Shown here in pieces: positions 28,201 through 39,200 of a DNA stretch of 64,000 nucleotides (position 1 is the first letter of the stretch; the number at the start of each line of letters is the position of its first letter). The DNA is from Mesodorylaimus sp. YZB2_4 (taxonomy: Eukaryota; Nematoda; Enoplea; Dorylaimida; Dorylaimidae): assembly GCA_030248295.1 (NCBI GenBank), contig JASANH010000138.1, forward strand, positions 434,001-498,000, written 5' to 3'. The translations under genes were made by a program, and so were the position numbers. The notes beneath the pieces were generated by a model. It had not been told where the DNA came from. It worked only from the letters and a program-made list of their open reading frames with translations, and did not search any database.

Positions 28201-29763
28201 CGACCTCGGGGCACCGGAATCCAAATTGGTATTGACACTTAGCACGTTACAGTAACACTTTCTGAAGTCCCTCTTGTCCAAGGTGCACTCGGCATCCTCG
28301 CATTGCTCGCGATCTTGAATGGTGGTGTTGCATCGGATCTTCTCTTCCGGCAGTTCGTTGTCCAATTGGGCCAGCAGTCGTTCGATGTCGTTGGCCAGCT
28401 TGGACAGACACGCAGAGTCCAAAGTCTGGCGTTTGGGTGATGCCATTCCGAGATCACTTTCGATGGGAGGAGACTGGTCATTCGGAGGAGAACCGGGGCG
28501 GAAATCGGGAATAGGAGGGGGAGGGGAAGTTCGAATTTTGGGTTGATCTCCATTCGAGTCGACTTGAAAGAGTTTGATAGATTTTACCACTTTGAATTGG
28601 GAAGAGCGATCACCGGCGTTCCTGGATCCGTTGGTCTGACTCGACCGAATCGAAGCATTGGACCGGAGGGATCTACCTGAGAGACGGGAAGACTGCGATG
28701 CATTGGACAAAGTGTCGCGTCGGGAATTCGTGGGCGAGTCGGGGAATTTGGTGTCGCCCACAGAGAAAATGCTGAGTTGAGGAGCATTGCCTCGATAGGA
28801 TCGATTTCGGGATGAGGAGAGTGAATCCATGGAAATGTTGGAAATCTCTTCTCGACTATCGGCCGCTTCAATGGTGGCCGCTGGGCGGTGGGCTTTGGCC
28901 AAGGTGAGAGGAGCAGACTTATTGTCTCTGGGTGTCTGGTCGTTGGCACGGCCGGTCTCTTGATGCTTTTGTTTACGTTGATGGGACGAGTTGGCAGCAA
29001 CTGCTATCGGAAGGGCATGTATAATCTCTTCCGCGATTTGGCTGGACGAGGGCCTGTTCTTGGTGAGATTTCGTCCATTGGACGAAGTGCTAATGCTGGC
29101 CATCCTCTTGGCACCACCTGACGCTACCGATGAAAGATACTCCTCGGCCGCCGTGACGACGGCTAATAATTCGGCCGCCTCCTCTTCGGGGATGTCTTCC
29201 AGGTTCCATATATTCAAACAGGGACCGGTCTGAACCGGTTCCTCATACGCACCCTGGTCTGACATCATTTGCCCATCGCCATCAGCTGGTGGCCAATCTA
29301 CATCCTGCTCGACCTGGTCGTACGAGTCCACTTCATCTTCGTCATGTTCACTGAATCCATCCACTTCATCTTCATCGTAGCTGCCCTCGTCCACCTCCTC
29401 ATCCCACACATCGCCGATGTCGTCATCGGTTGCACTGCCGTGTGATTCGCTCTCGGACCAGCACTCCTCCTTAGCCAAATGCTTCTCCAAATCCGACTCA
29501 CTATCGAACACCTTGGCTCGATCGGTGCTACCACTGCTACCAAAGGTTTGCGTCCTCGCCCTTTTGTTGTCCTCATTATTGTTCATGTCGGAGGAGGACA
29601 CCCGTTTCACCTGTTGTCCCTTGTTCTGCGACGAGACTGAAGCACTCGAGCGATTCTTGGCCGAGGATCGGAAATCGGATTCAGATTCGCTCTTGCGCTG
29701 TTGCTGGGGACTGGCATTCGCTGATCCATTGCTCGATTTGGTGGACCGAGTGATTTTGTGCAT
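22217..29763 (-). CDS. Motorless myosin-II-type rod protein with disordered head
   Basis: The protein is likely a filament-forming or filament-associated coiled coil. The first coding exon (29763-27502, start MHKITRSTKSSNG) encodes about 754 mostly disordered residues. It is Ser-rich, with an acidic block (DEEVDEGSYDEDEVDGFSEH), Pro stretches (SPPPPIPDF) and a likely helix (LSKLANDIERLLAQLDNEL). It splices in phase 0 (EKSLA|DKIRELEKLL) into about 18 exons forming an ~800-residue rod. The rod follows the myosin heavy chain tail segment by segment: DKTIREWEQKYNDLSKKV ~ 'DKIIGEWKLKVDDLAAEL', ASLEDANKARLEALERMKRI ~ 'ALDHANKANAEAQKNIKRY', VRDLETELKQERQKAHEALR ~ 'VRELENELDGEQRRHADAQK', and NELENVEGRADAAES ~ 'ELEEAEERADLAEQ'. 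A 65-residue Arg/Thr-rich tail ends at 22217. There is no motor or IQ region. Relatives in architecture are Drosophila myosin rod protein, molluscan catchin/myorod, paramyosin and cingulin. Confidence 0.75.
26359..26379 (-). other. 21-nt microexon of the rod gene
   Basis: CTCGCTGATGAAAGCTTAAAG is flanked by a TTCCAG acceptor and a GTCTGC donor, both in phase 0. It encodes LADESLK between two larger rod exons. Adding seven residues, one heptad, preserves the coiled-coil register. Confidence 0.6.
26863..27118. mobile_element. MITE with long inverted repeats (mariner-like ends)
   Basis: Arms of roughly 90-100 bp are inverted copies. They share a perfect 23-nt match (26888-26910 with 27072-27094) and similar ends, CAGGGTCTTCATAAAG on the left and the complement of CAGGCTGTCATAAAG on the right. 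The left end follows a TA. The CAGGGTGTCATAAAG-type end suggests a Tc1/mariner-derived element by general resemblance. There is no transposase ORF. It sits in an intron of the rod gene. Confidence 0.75.
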
Positions 29764-30251
29764 TCTGATCTTATAAGCACATAAGCAGGCCGACCAGGCT
29801 TGGGCGAGTCGTAATAAGCAAGCAAGAAGAGGCAAACAACGGAGAGAGTGGTCGCCTGATGCTCGAAACTGCTGACTGCTGTTTTCGCTCTTGTTTCGCC
29901 GCCCATCGTTCGAACGAGTGAGAAACGAGAGGCGGTCTTATTGCGCCCTTTTTTCGTCGTCCGCCACCGTCTCGAGAATCCGAGATTCTCTTCGATGCCG
30001 AGTATTTTTCGAAATCACGCTTACGACGCAACAACTCGCGAGGCGTACAAATACGTAAAAGCATCCTACCATAGTCCTTCCCTTGATTGATAGCCCGCGT
30101 CAGTTGGTCGTATCAAAGCCCCTGAGCCAAGCACGCTAGCCCGCGGCCATTGTAAGGGTGACTTTATGAAAATGGTGGCCTTTGTTTCGTCATTGAAGAG
30201 GGGAACAGAAGGCTAGTGCAGAGCCGGTAGAATAAGAATTCCTTACGTACC
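29764..30251. other. Upstream of rod gene head exon
   Basis: A minus-strand ORF ending near 29771 (reading LLRRKRDFEKYSASKRISDS) could be a 5' UTR passage or the last exon of the upstream coiled-coil gene, through an acceptor near 30015. No known family is visible. The rod gene promoter probably lies here. Confidence 0.35.
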
Positions 30252-32761
30252 TGATGAAAGACGAGTTCGTGGTTCAGTTGAGCGACCACCTGTCCTTGCT
30301 TTTCCAATCGGAGGATCAGTTCGTTGCCATGCTCAGACTGGCTAAAAGATGAAAAAATAGTAAACAGATGCGAGGATGAGCGAGAGAAAGTGGGGCAGCG
30401 AAGAGCATGAAGTTGAGTGGAGAGAGATGATGGGTAGGTGAGGAGGATATAAAAGCATAACCCGGGTTCTATGTGGTCCATATTCAGTGTGTGCTTACGC
30501 TCTGTGAGTATTGGACAATGCTTTGCTCGATCAGAAGGTAAAATCTTCTGCTCACAAAGTTTGCGGGATGGTCACCCATCTAAGCAACCTGTGTTTACGC
30601 TAAAATAAACCCTCCTCGTCAATAGTTCTGTAGGTGATCGTGAGCCGTCAGCGGAGCTGCAGCCATCACCCTCCACATCACAGCTGCATGATCATGATCA
30701 GCATAAAGGTCATAACCAGTAAATCAGTAATCATGACCTTTGTCCAGTCTGGTACAGCTGGAAAATCAGAGCCTGCTAAAAATTTGCAGGTCTGCAAAAC
30801 ATTGGTTGTTCTGATATCGGATTATTCGCAGACGCCCGTTATGGTTTTTGGTCTGAGCCCGTCCACCTGCCCGTAACGTAGCATACCTTTGCAAAGTAGC
30901 ACGCAGCTGGCACCTCCTAGCTTCCACTTCGACCAGTGCTGCTCGTATTTCTGATAATTCCAGTGCTAAGCGGCGCACTTCTTTTGTTGCCTCGACCTTC
31001 TGCCACTTTTCGTCCTGCAGTTGACTAGTGGCCAAGTAGAGTTGGTGTTGACAGTTGAGGATATTTTTACTTAGCAATTCGTTTTGTCTTTCTGTTTCGT
31101 CTATTGAATCTTTACTTTTCTGAAATGGAAAACACAAATGCCAGATTTCTTGCCCGCAACTCATCATTGTGAAAATGGAATTTCAAAAGATCAGGCCTGA
31201 CAAACCAAGAAACGATCCTCCAATTGGCGTTTTTCTTTCGTCAAAATCGAAATTAAATCGCTTTGACGAGTCAGATCGTCTTCGAGTTAGCGCGTGCATT
31301 TCTCTTTCTTTTGCAGATCGGCTTCTAACTGAAACAAAGAGCAATTTGGACAGCGAGAGAGAGATGGGGTTCGATGCAACAGTACTTAATGAATCGTAAT
31401 GCTGGGGCGTACTTGTATGCCTCTGTATGAAAGTGGTCTATTGGGGGCAATTACGAGTTCAAAGTTCGAGTGGGTCGTGGCCTTGGAGTGTTGGGCGTCC
31501 ACTCTCACGCTGGGGGGGGGCCACTTACCACCGAGTATTCGGCTGGGTGAATCAGATCATATGCGATGTGCCCCTTCACCCTCAAGTGCGCATACCTGCG
31601 TTTGGTGATGTGGCAAAGCATGAACAGGAACAGCGTGTGCTACGGCAGTGATATAGGGCCGCAATTGATGATGACTGACTAGCCTTCCTTCTAGATCTCG
31701 CTGGCCAGAATCTCCAGAGATGGCTCGGCTATATTTGATCCATTTAACGGCACGCTGCGGGAATTTTACAGTAGCCTGTACATGTGCGATCAAAACAGTA
31801 CCGTCTTAAGATCTGATAAGGCACAACGAATACTGTACCAGCTATTGGGGCTCAGGCTGGGGTTAGGCCTCCTAATCATGACCTGTTTGGTTGTTCTCGT
31901 AATCCTCCCCAAGTAGTTTTTAGGTCTGTATGAGCCCTATGTCCCTGGGCAATACATGTCGCTTTGTCAGGGTGCTTCACTTTGTTTTGGCCGCGCCTGT
32001 ATACGACTACTGTGCACTGCACGCATCTTGTGGAGACTGTCATGATAGAGGCGAGAAACATGCTTTGAGTGAACTCCATGCGCTGCGAGGGAGCCGCCCT
32101 GATTTTGGTAATACTGTAATAACACCTATTGCTTGCCAGGACTGACGATGAGTGGGGTGCTATGTTAAATCTTCCCATCTCGGGGCCCTTCCCTAGGAAA
32201 TGAATAATCTGGTCTCTTGCCCACTATGAGCATTGCCAAGAAACTTCTCGGCCACTCCTCAACCCATGCACACCCAAGTTATCTTGGGTTCCAGTTCGTG
32301 AATCCTTTGTTTCAGGGCCTCATTCTCCAAATCGGTCACACCTTTTATGGCGGTGGGTTGGATCGATCCACTTGTTTCACCATTGTCCTAAAAACCTTCT
32401 CTTCGGCTGGCTCGTGCTCTCAAATTCACAAGTAGTTGGTTACATGCTCAGGCTTCCTTTTTTCTGCAACCTAGCCTCCGATCACTTTCTCATATTTCCA
32501 GTGCTCTTCTTTCACATCGACTGGCTCGCGATCAGAAAAGTCTACTTTCGAAGCTGTGGGACGAGGGTATAATTGGGGCACAAACTGGGGTTGGGTCATA
32601 TGAACGCCCCTCGAGGAGGCAGCACCATATCGACGTAGACCACCGATCGGGGGATTACGCAATCGACCATGGGCACTTCGCAAAAGAACAAATTTTGGTG
32701 AATTGACAGGGACAGAATAGGAGACAGTGAGTTCGTGTTTTCGAATACGATAGGGCATCAT
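30252..32761 (-). CDS. Unrecognised coiled-coil protein (in-frame stop in one exon)
   Basis: I do not recognise the family. Five candidate exons read leftwards: about 32761-32480 (MMPYRIRKHELTVSYSVPVN and MTQPQFVPQLYPRPTASK), about 32392-32290 (VTDLENEALKQRIHELE), 31328-31206, about 31120-30892 (DSIDETERQNELLSKNILNC; RRLALELSEIRAALVEVEA) and about 30346-30252 (GNELILRLEKQGQVVAQLNH). Splice phases agree between adjacent exons, and heptads run through exons 2-5. The exon at 31328-31206 has TAA at 31287-31289 although heptads continue on both sides (LEADLQKKEKCTR, stop, LEDDLTRQSDLIS). The 3' end is not resolved; these exons could instead be upstream exons of the rod gene. It may be a gene with a sequence error, or a decaying gene. 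Confidence 0.4.
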
Positions 32762-33456
32762 AATTGGCAGTGGTTGAGATCAAGACCCAGTTATCTATGA
32801 TCAACAGCAGGCAGAAAGTGGGGACTAGCAGCTAGCAAGACCTTCATCATCGTCTAAAGAGGACACAGGGTGAACTACGAGTAGGTCCATAGAGTGTTGC
32901 AATTTTGAGCACGAGAGAAGTGTGGATACGGAAATCCTTTTTGGAACTTGCACAGCTACAAGTAAGCTAGGGATAGATGGGAAATGTGAGAAGAGCTGCC
33001 GGAAGAAAGGTGCCAAGTCAAACCTATCACCAAAAAGGGCCAGTTGTGAAGACCCGGACAGGAACTGATGCATTGTTAGTTTTCGAGGACGCCAGAGGAA
33101 GTGTTTTTTTGAGGCCCAGTTGTCGTGGTTATTCAGAAAAGAGGGGCTTAAGTGAAGGGATTGGCCTCGAAACACGCTGCCACAGCAAAGCCACGAGGGA
33201 CATGAGCGTTAGCACCATTCAGCGCATCGAAATAGCCCCGTAGCATTATGCTGTTCCAGATCGACCATCTACTGTACAGCCGCGAGTCCGAACTCACACA
33301 AAACGTGAGAAACTTTTTGCGTGATAAACGTTTTGCGAAACTTTTTATTCAAATCAACAATGACGAAATGTTATTCACGAACTCTCACTCGTCCAACAAT
33401 AACGGCCTCGAAGCAAGTCCCATTCACCAAATCACTGGCCCCGTGACTTCATTTGC
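32762..33456. other. Intergenic between coiled-coil gene and CCT6
   Basis: These 695 bp hold the CCT6 3' UTR and the promoter of the next leftward gene. ORFs at 32825-33175 (-) and 33248-33565 (+) have no recognisable content. Confidence 0.35.
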
Positions 33457-35918
33457 TCACCCTTTCAATGACGACATGCCGGCGCGCATGATTTCGTCGA
33501 CTAACAGTAGATTGCTAGCGATGACACAGCTGAAACACCAGAAACAACCATGGGATATAAATTGAAGCACGATAAAAGAAGTACGCATACCATGAGTTCA
33601 ACAACGTCTTCTTGACCACGTAGTTGTCCAGTATACCACGTTCGACTGGCAACAAGGGTTCCCCTGAAGGAAAACGTCCATGAGCATTCCAGGATCACTT
33701 GCAGCACCACAAGGCCAGTCCCGGTCATACTCCGATCTTACCAGTGCTCAAGTCCACACCGATGGGCAATCCACTCTTGATGTACTCCTCTTGCAGTTTG
33801 ACAATCGTTTCTTGCGGATCCAAACCGGCATTTTGGGCCAACGTCTTCGGAATTACCAATAAAGCGTCAGCGAATGCTTGCACGCCTAACCGAGCTCGGC
33901 CTTTCACGCTATCCCGGAATTTCAACAGTTCGCAGTAAGCTGCGATTTCGAAAGAGCCGGCACCAGGAACGGCGCAACCTAACAAAGGCGGGAAAGCATG
34001 CAGACTTTCGTGACGACGGAACTCATCCACTCCTGCTTACCATCATCTAAAGCATTCTTGATAGCCCGTAGTCCGTCGTAGACTGCTTCCTTGATCTGAG
34101 TGATGGTATGCTTGTTCGGACCCTTGATCAACAACGTGACCGACAGAGGATTGTCGCATTCCTCAATAAACGTGTATTTCTCCTCGCCCTAAAAGACACA
34201 AAACGCTATCAAACCGGACCCAGTCCCGCTGGGAGTAGTACTTACTAGAACGTGTTCATACACCAAACCGGCCTTTCCCAGAACATCTGGTGTCAGATCA
34301 TCGATGGCATTCAAAGCTATACCGCCACAGGCCAGAGTCAAGCGCTCCATGTTACGACGCTTAGCCCTACGCAAAGCCACAATGCCTGCCTTCGCCAACA
34401 TGTCCAAAGATGGAGGATCGATTCCCTACAAAGACCATCATCATTCAACATTTTCGACAGCGCTCGGTAAACAAACCTTTTGATTAATGAGTACGAAATT
34501 GCGCTCCTTTCCATCCTTGGCCGTTTCCGCATCACAAACCTGTCGTTTGAATGCGATGATCTTTGCAACACGGTCTTCGATAAACTGCCTTTCTGCTTGC
34601 ACCAAACGTTCTCGTTCGTCGGCCGTCTTGTAGAAGAAACCAGAATTCATTTCCCTGAAGGCAGAAATATGGAAAATAAACATGCTGAAATTCATTTCCC
34701 TAAAAACAGGGAGTGTACTTACGTCTTCTCATATTCTAGCGAGACGTTGCAAGTCAGAATGTAGGCATTCGTCACATGTTTCTTCATGTCCGGATGCCGA
34801 GCTCCATGATCCAAAACTAAGCCTTTCACCAATACTGTGTCCATGTCCGTACGATGCTGCATTTCCACAATCTCGACCATATGCAAGTCGATTTGCTTGC
34901 CTTCTTGCTTGATGCATAGAATGGCGTCCACCAGTTCCTAGAACAGACATAACGAGACTGGCAGTACGACAACCCAAGTTACATTGCAGGCCTACTTCGG
35001 TGATGTGGTCGGCCAGCTCAGCGTACAATTTCGTTCGCAAGGCGGTGCGGGCAATGTTGTTCAAGGTCTCCTTATCCATCCCTTTTTGGATCCGAATCTT
35101 GTCCAGAACCTGAAAAATGGCAAGACCTGTAGTCCACATGGATTGCTCCCTCAATAGCTAACACTTACTTCCAAGCATTTGTCCTTGGCGATTTCGAAGC
35201 CTTCAGTGATCAGACGTGGATGTAATCCCTGAAACAGACTGGTGAATATGGTGTCAGGGCAACAGCATAGCTCGTCTCACCTCACTGACGTAGATCTCCG
35301 CTTGTTTCAAGAGCTCACCAATCAACAGTACAGTTGACGTGGTACCATCGCCAGTGGTATCGTTTTGAGCAGTACTAGCGCGAGCAATCATCGACGCAGT
35401 CGGATGTTGAATTTGCTGAAAGTAGGTTTTGTTGTCCAGGTACTCGTATTTTGTGCAGATTTCGTAGACAACTAATCATATTTTATGTTGCAGCCCGCGA
35501 AACGCAGCACGGAAGTCGCGTATATCATTTTGTTGGAGGCAATATATGTTCTGTGTGCTGCTCACACGTCCTATCCCCCTACTCCAACTTCAACTACAAG
35601 CGTGTGTGTTTACTGATCGCGAGCTCTGCAGCAACGATCTTTGGTTGGGGAGACCACACTTACCATTTCATGAAGCAGAACATTACCATCTTTTGTCAAT
35701 TTGATATCTCCCGCTCCAGACACAAGCCTAAAACAAACTGTCCCTCCATCCGACTCGCACCCACTCAATATAACACCTTACATTTTCAAAGTTCCCCTCG
35801 GTCCCAAATTCGTTTTCATAACATCCTGCAGACCCTTAGCTGCTGTGATATTGATCTCCAAAGCAGCAGCAGCACGGGCCAATTCGGCCTTGGGATTCAA
35901 GCACATCAAACTAGACAT
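33457..35918 (-). CDS. CCT6: Chaperonin CCT subunit zeta
   Basis: This is a subunit of the cytosolic TRiC/CCT ring that folds actin, tubulin and WD proteins using ATP. It starts at 35918 with [20 protein letters not shown], then [15 protein letters not shown]. The exon near 35290-35415 encodes the ATP-binding [14 protein letters not shown] motif. Then come [103 protein letters not shown] and [20 protein letters not shown]. The C terminus reads [10 protein letters not shown], with the stop at 33457-33459. Every block matches the zeta subunit in order. About ten introns are short. CCT6 and NCoR follow each other on the minus strand with a gap of 294 bp. Confidence 0.94.
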
Positions 35919-36212
35919 GGTCGTCGTCCAATAACTAAAATTATTTGAACCAATCAATGAAAATGACGAGCCGAGATAAGTTCGAAAACCTGAAAACGAT
36001 GCGATAAGAAAGGAGCACATACAAGTATTCCAGCCAATTTAAGATGGGAATAAACCCATTTTCACACAAAAGTCTGAATCACAAAATACATATACTTTAC
36101 TCCAAAATAACCAATTTCAGCTGTCACGAGAACCCAATATTTACAGAATATGTAACACATAGCTGGCCAAAACACAAAATAGCAGTCCCCCTGGACGGTA
36201 ATAACAATTAGT

Positions 36213-39200
36213 CTACGACTCGTCGTCCGAAAGCGGTTCGTAGGTTGGTACGGGGCATGACATCATAGGTTCGGCTACCGACCCACCTTCTCCAGCCCCA
36301 CCAGCTGGAGGCAGTCTGGACGACGTGCTTTCAGGCCGCATCTCCGTTTCCAAAAGTGCAGCAACGGCTCTCGACGATTCCATTTCTTCCGCCGTACTCG
36401 CCACAGGAACAGTGCCCCCTTGCCATTCGCTGCTTTGATGAGCGCGTTGCTGATCGGCGGAAGGCATGCCCGCCATTCCGCTGGACAAAACTTCCCCTCC
36501 AGATTCGGGCAAAGTGAACACATTCCAGGCCATAAATGGGCCTGCGGGACTTCCGCTTTTGGTCATACGAACGGGGTCTTCCAAGATGGGCGAGGCCACA
36601 TGCGTCGAGCGTACTTGCGGAACCCACATAGGCAAAGGAGGCGCTTGAGACGGTGTCGGGGTCGCCATTGTCGATGACACAATCGTAGGCGCAATAGTTT
36701 TGGCGCCCACGCCACCCGAAGGAAGGCTGATCGGCACTTGACTTTCCTCGGAATTTTGTTCTGGAGGCGAGACTGGTTCCAAGTCGTATTCGAACACCTG
36801 TGGCTTGGTCGAAGCTGATGAAGCATCGACTTTAGACGTTGCCGCGGGCGGTTCTGCCTGTTGAATCGATCCCTGCGGAGGCTGCTGAATCTTTGGCACA
36901 ACGGGAAGCTCTCGAGACACGGTCGATGGTCTTAAAATGGCGCTTTCCAAGAACGATGGCTGACTGGGAGGAGGAGGCAACTTCGCATCGTCACTCGGTC
37001 CACGGGCCGAGTAATCGCTGGAAATAATATCTTCGATGTACTCAAAGATTGTTGGTGGACGTGCGGCGGGCGCGCTACTAGCTGGCGGTGAACTACGCGT
37101 GACACTGGCCGACGTTGCAGGAGGTTCCGCGAACGTTGGCTGCTGGAAAGGCGTGGAATGAACAGGAGCTGCCGGCGGTGAAATAGGCACTATTGCCGGA
37201 GTCGTGACTTCTGTCTTTGGAGCGCGGATGACCACGTGCGGTAATGGAGGCAATTTTGAAGAATGGAAGCTGAACATGGATATGGGGGTCGACGTTTCCC
37301 TCGGTGAACCCGCCGACTGGCTCTTCTCCTCTCCATGTTTCTCCATTATGTTTGTTGTAATGATGGAATCGACTAGGTGCACCAAATTCACATCAGCCTT
37401 GCTTGAAGGGGCTGCTGCTGACGAAGGCGGAGTCGGTACAGCTCGCCCGCCGATCGAACTCGTCGTCGGCAGTGACATGGAAGCCGCAGAAACCATTTTA
37501 GTGTCGGCTGACGAATGAACAGCATTGGTGACTGTTACTGAGCGGAGCGTACTCGACTGACCAGCCGGCGATTTGGTTTTCCGTTTCACCTTGTCAAGGT
37601 TGACACCACTTGGCTGGGGAGCAGGTGCTGGCTGATCAACCGGAAAAACGTTAGATGTCTGCTTCGTCGTTAACGAAACCGAAACCGCTGGCCGTTGACT
37701 AGTTGCAACAGGATGTCTTGCCGCGGCTCCGAGAACTGGAATATGGAATCCAGCAGTACCGAGTGCTGGAATCGTTTGATGCAATGTCGAAGGCGTTATC
37801 GTACGCATCCCTGAATGGGCATGAGTGAGCGCTGGAGGAAATTCTTTCATTGCACCTAAAACAATCCAGATTTCGGTCAAGTCAGAACACCCTGACTGAG
37901 CTAAGTCGTTCCTACCTTTCGTCGGTATTCCTGCGGTTGCTGGCGGCGTAGACATCGGCTGCGGCTGTGCCATTGCCGACGGTGTCACGTTTGTTGCACT
38001 GCGCGACTTATCCACGCTTTGAGCAGTAGTCTCCGCCGATCCTGCCGTTTGCGTTGCTGGAGTCGTCACAGTTCGCTGAATGATGGATTTCCTTCCATGT
38101 CCAGCCAAAGCCGCTTTCTGCTGTTGAAGTTGATGTTGCAGATGCTGTTGTTGTTGAAGCTGCTGCTCTTGACGACTTCGCTCCTGCTGCTGTTGAATTT
38201 GTTTTTGCATTTGCAATTCGTACAACTGCTGCTGCTTCTGCAATTCTTGCCGGGCCGCCATGGCAGTCTGACCGACGTTTCCTGAAGCCCATAGCTCCTT
38301 CGGAAAATGACCAACAACTTCTTGCTTGATAACGGGCGGATGCTGTGTTGGTATCATACTTGCAGCAATGGCTTGTTTGATAGCTGCTTGTTCGGCCTGT
38401 TGCTGGTAATGCGCCTGATGGGATATTGTCAATGGCGACTGCCTTTGGGCGCCCCTCTGGGCTTCCATCATTCGTTGTTGTTGTTCCAGTAACTGTCGTC
38501 GATATTCCCGCTGCTCACGTTCTTGATTGATCTGCTCCTGCTGCTGCTGCTCCATCTGAATACGTTCTTGATTCGCCAATTCCAAGGCCAGACGTTGCTG
38601 CTGCTGTTGCTGTTCCAATTTTTGCTGCTGCTGCTGCTGTTGTTCAGCCGCGGCTGCTGCTACAGCGATCGCCATGGCCCTTTGCTGTTCGAAAAGGCGC
38701 TGCTGATGCTCGAACAGACGTTGGTGCTCTAAGCGTCTTTGTTGCTGTTCCATTTGTTGGGCGTAATAATGCTGCTGTATCAAGGCCGCCTGAGTTGCGG
38801 GGTCCAAACCAGACAATCCCAAAGCCAGCAGGGCTTGCGCACTGTCGGATACCTAAACGAGCCGCTTGTAATATGAGAGCAATAGAACAGACAAACAACC
38901 CTACCTTCACTTGACCATGCCCTGGGATCGACGCCTGTTGCAGCTGATTAGCCGCTAGAGCGGCATGATGAAATTCGGGATTCGACTGTCGCTGCTGTTG
39001 TTGCGGCTGTTGCTGCTGTGACGCCATCGCACTCGCGTACGCCACTGGATCTCTGGACGCCGCTTGCAAGGCTGCGCTGTACATCGCTAGCGCCTGATGT
39101 TCATTCAAGCCCATTTGTCTGGCCCTCATGTACTGATCGTTGGCCAAAACTTGATTCTGTAAGAGCGTCTGATACAACTGCTGTTGTTGCTGCTGCTCGG

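Noticed and set aside
30560-30600. 5S rRNA C-box-like string (TTAGATGGGTGACCATC on the minus strand)
   Set aside because: Upstream 5S features (A box, helices) are absent, so the match is too short to call a 5S gene or a 5S-derived SINE.
33248-33565. Plus-strand ORF of 105 codons over the CCT6 3' end
   Set aside because: It lies antisense to the last CCT6 exon and 3' UTR, shows no family resemblance and appears to be a chance open frame.
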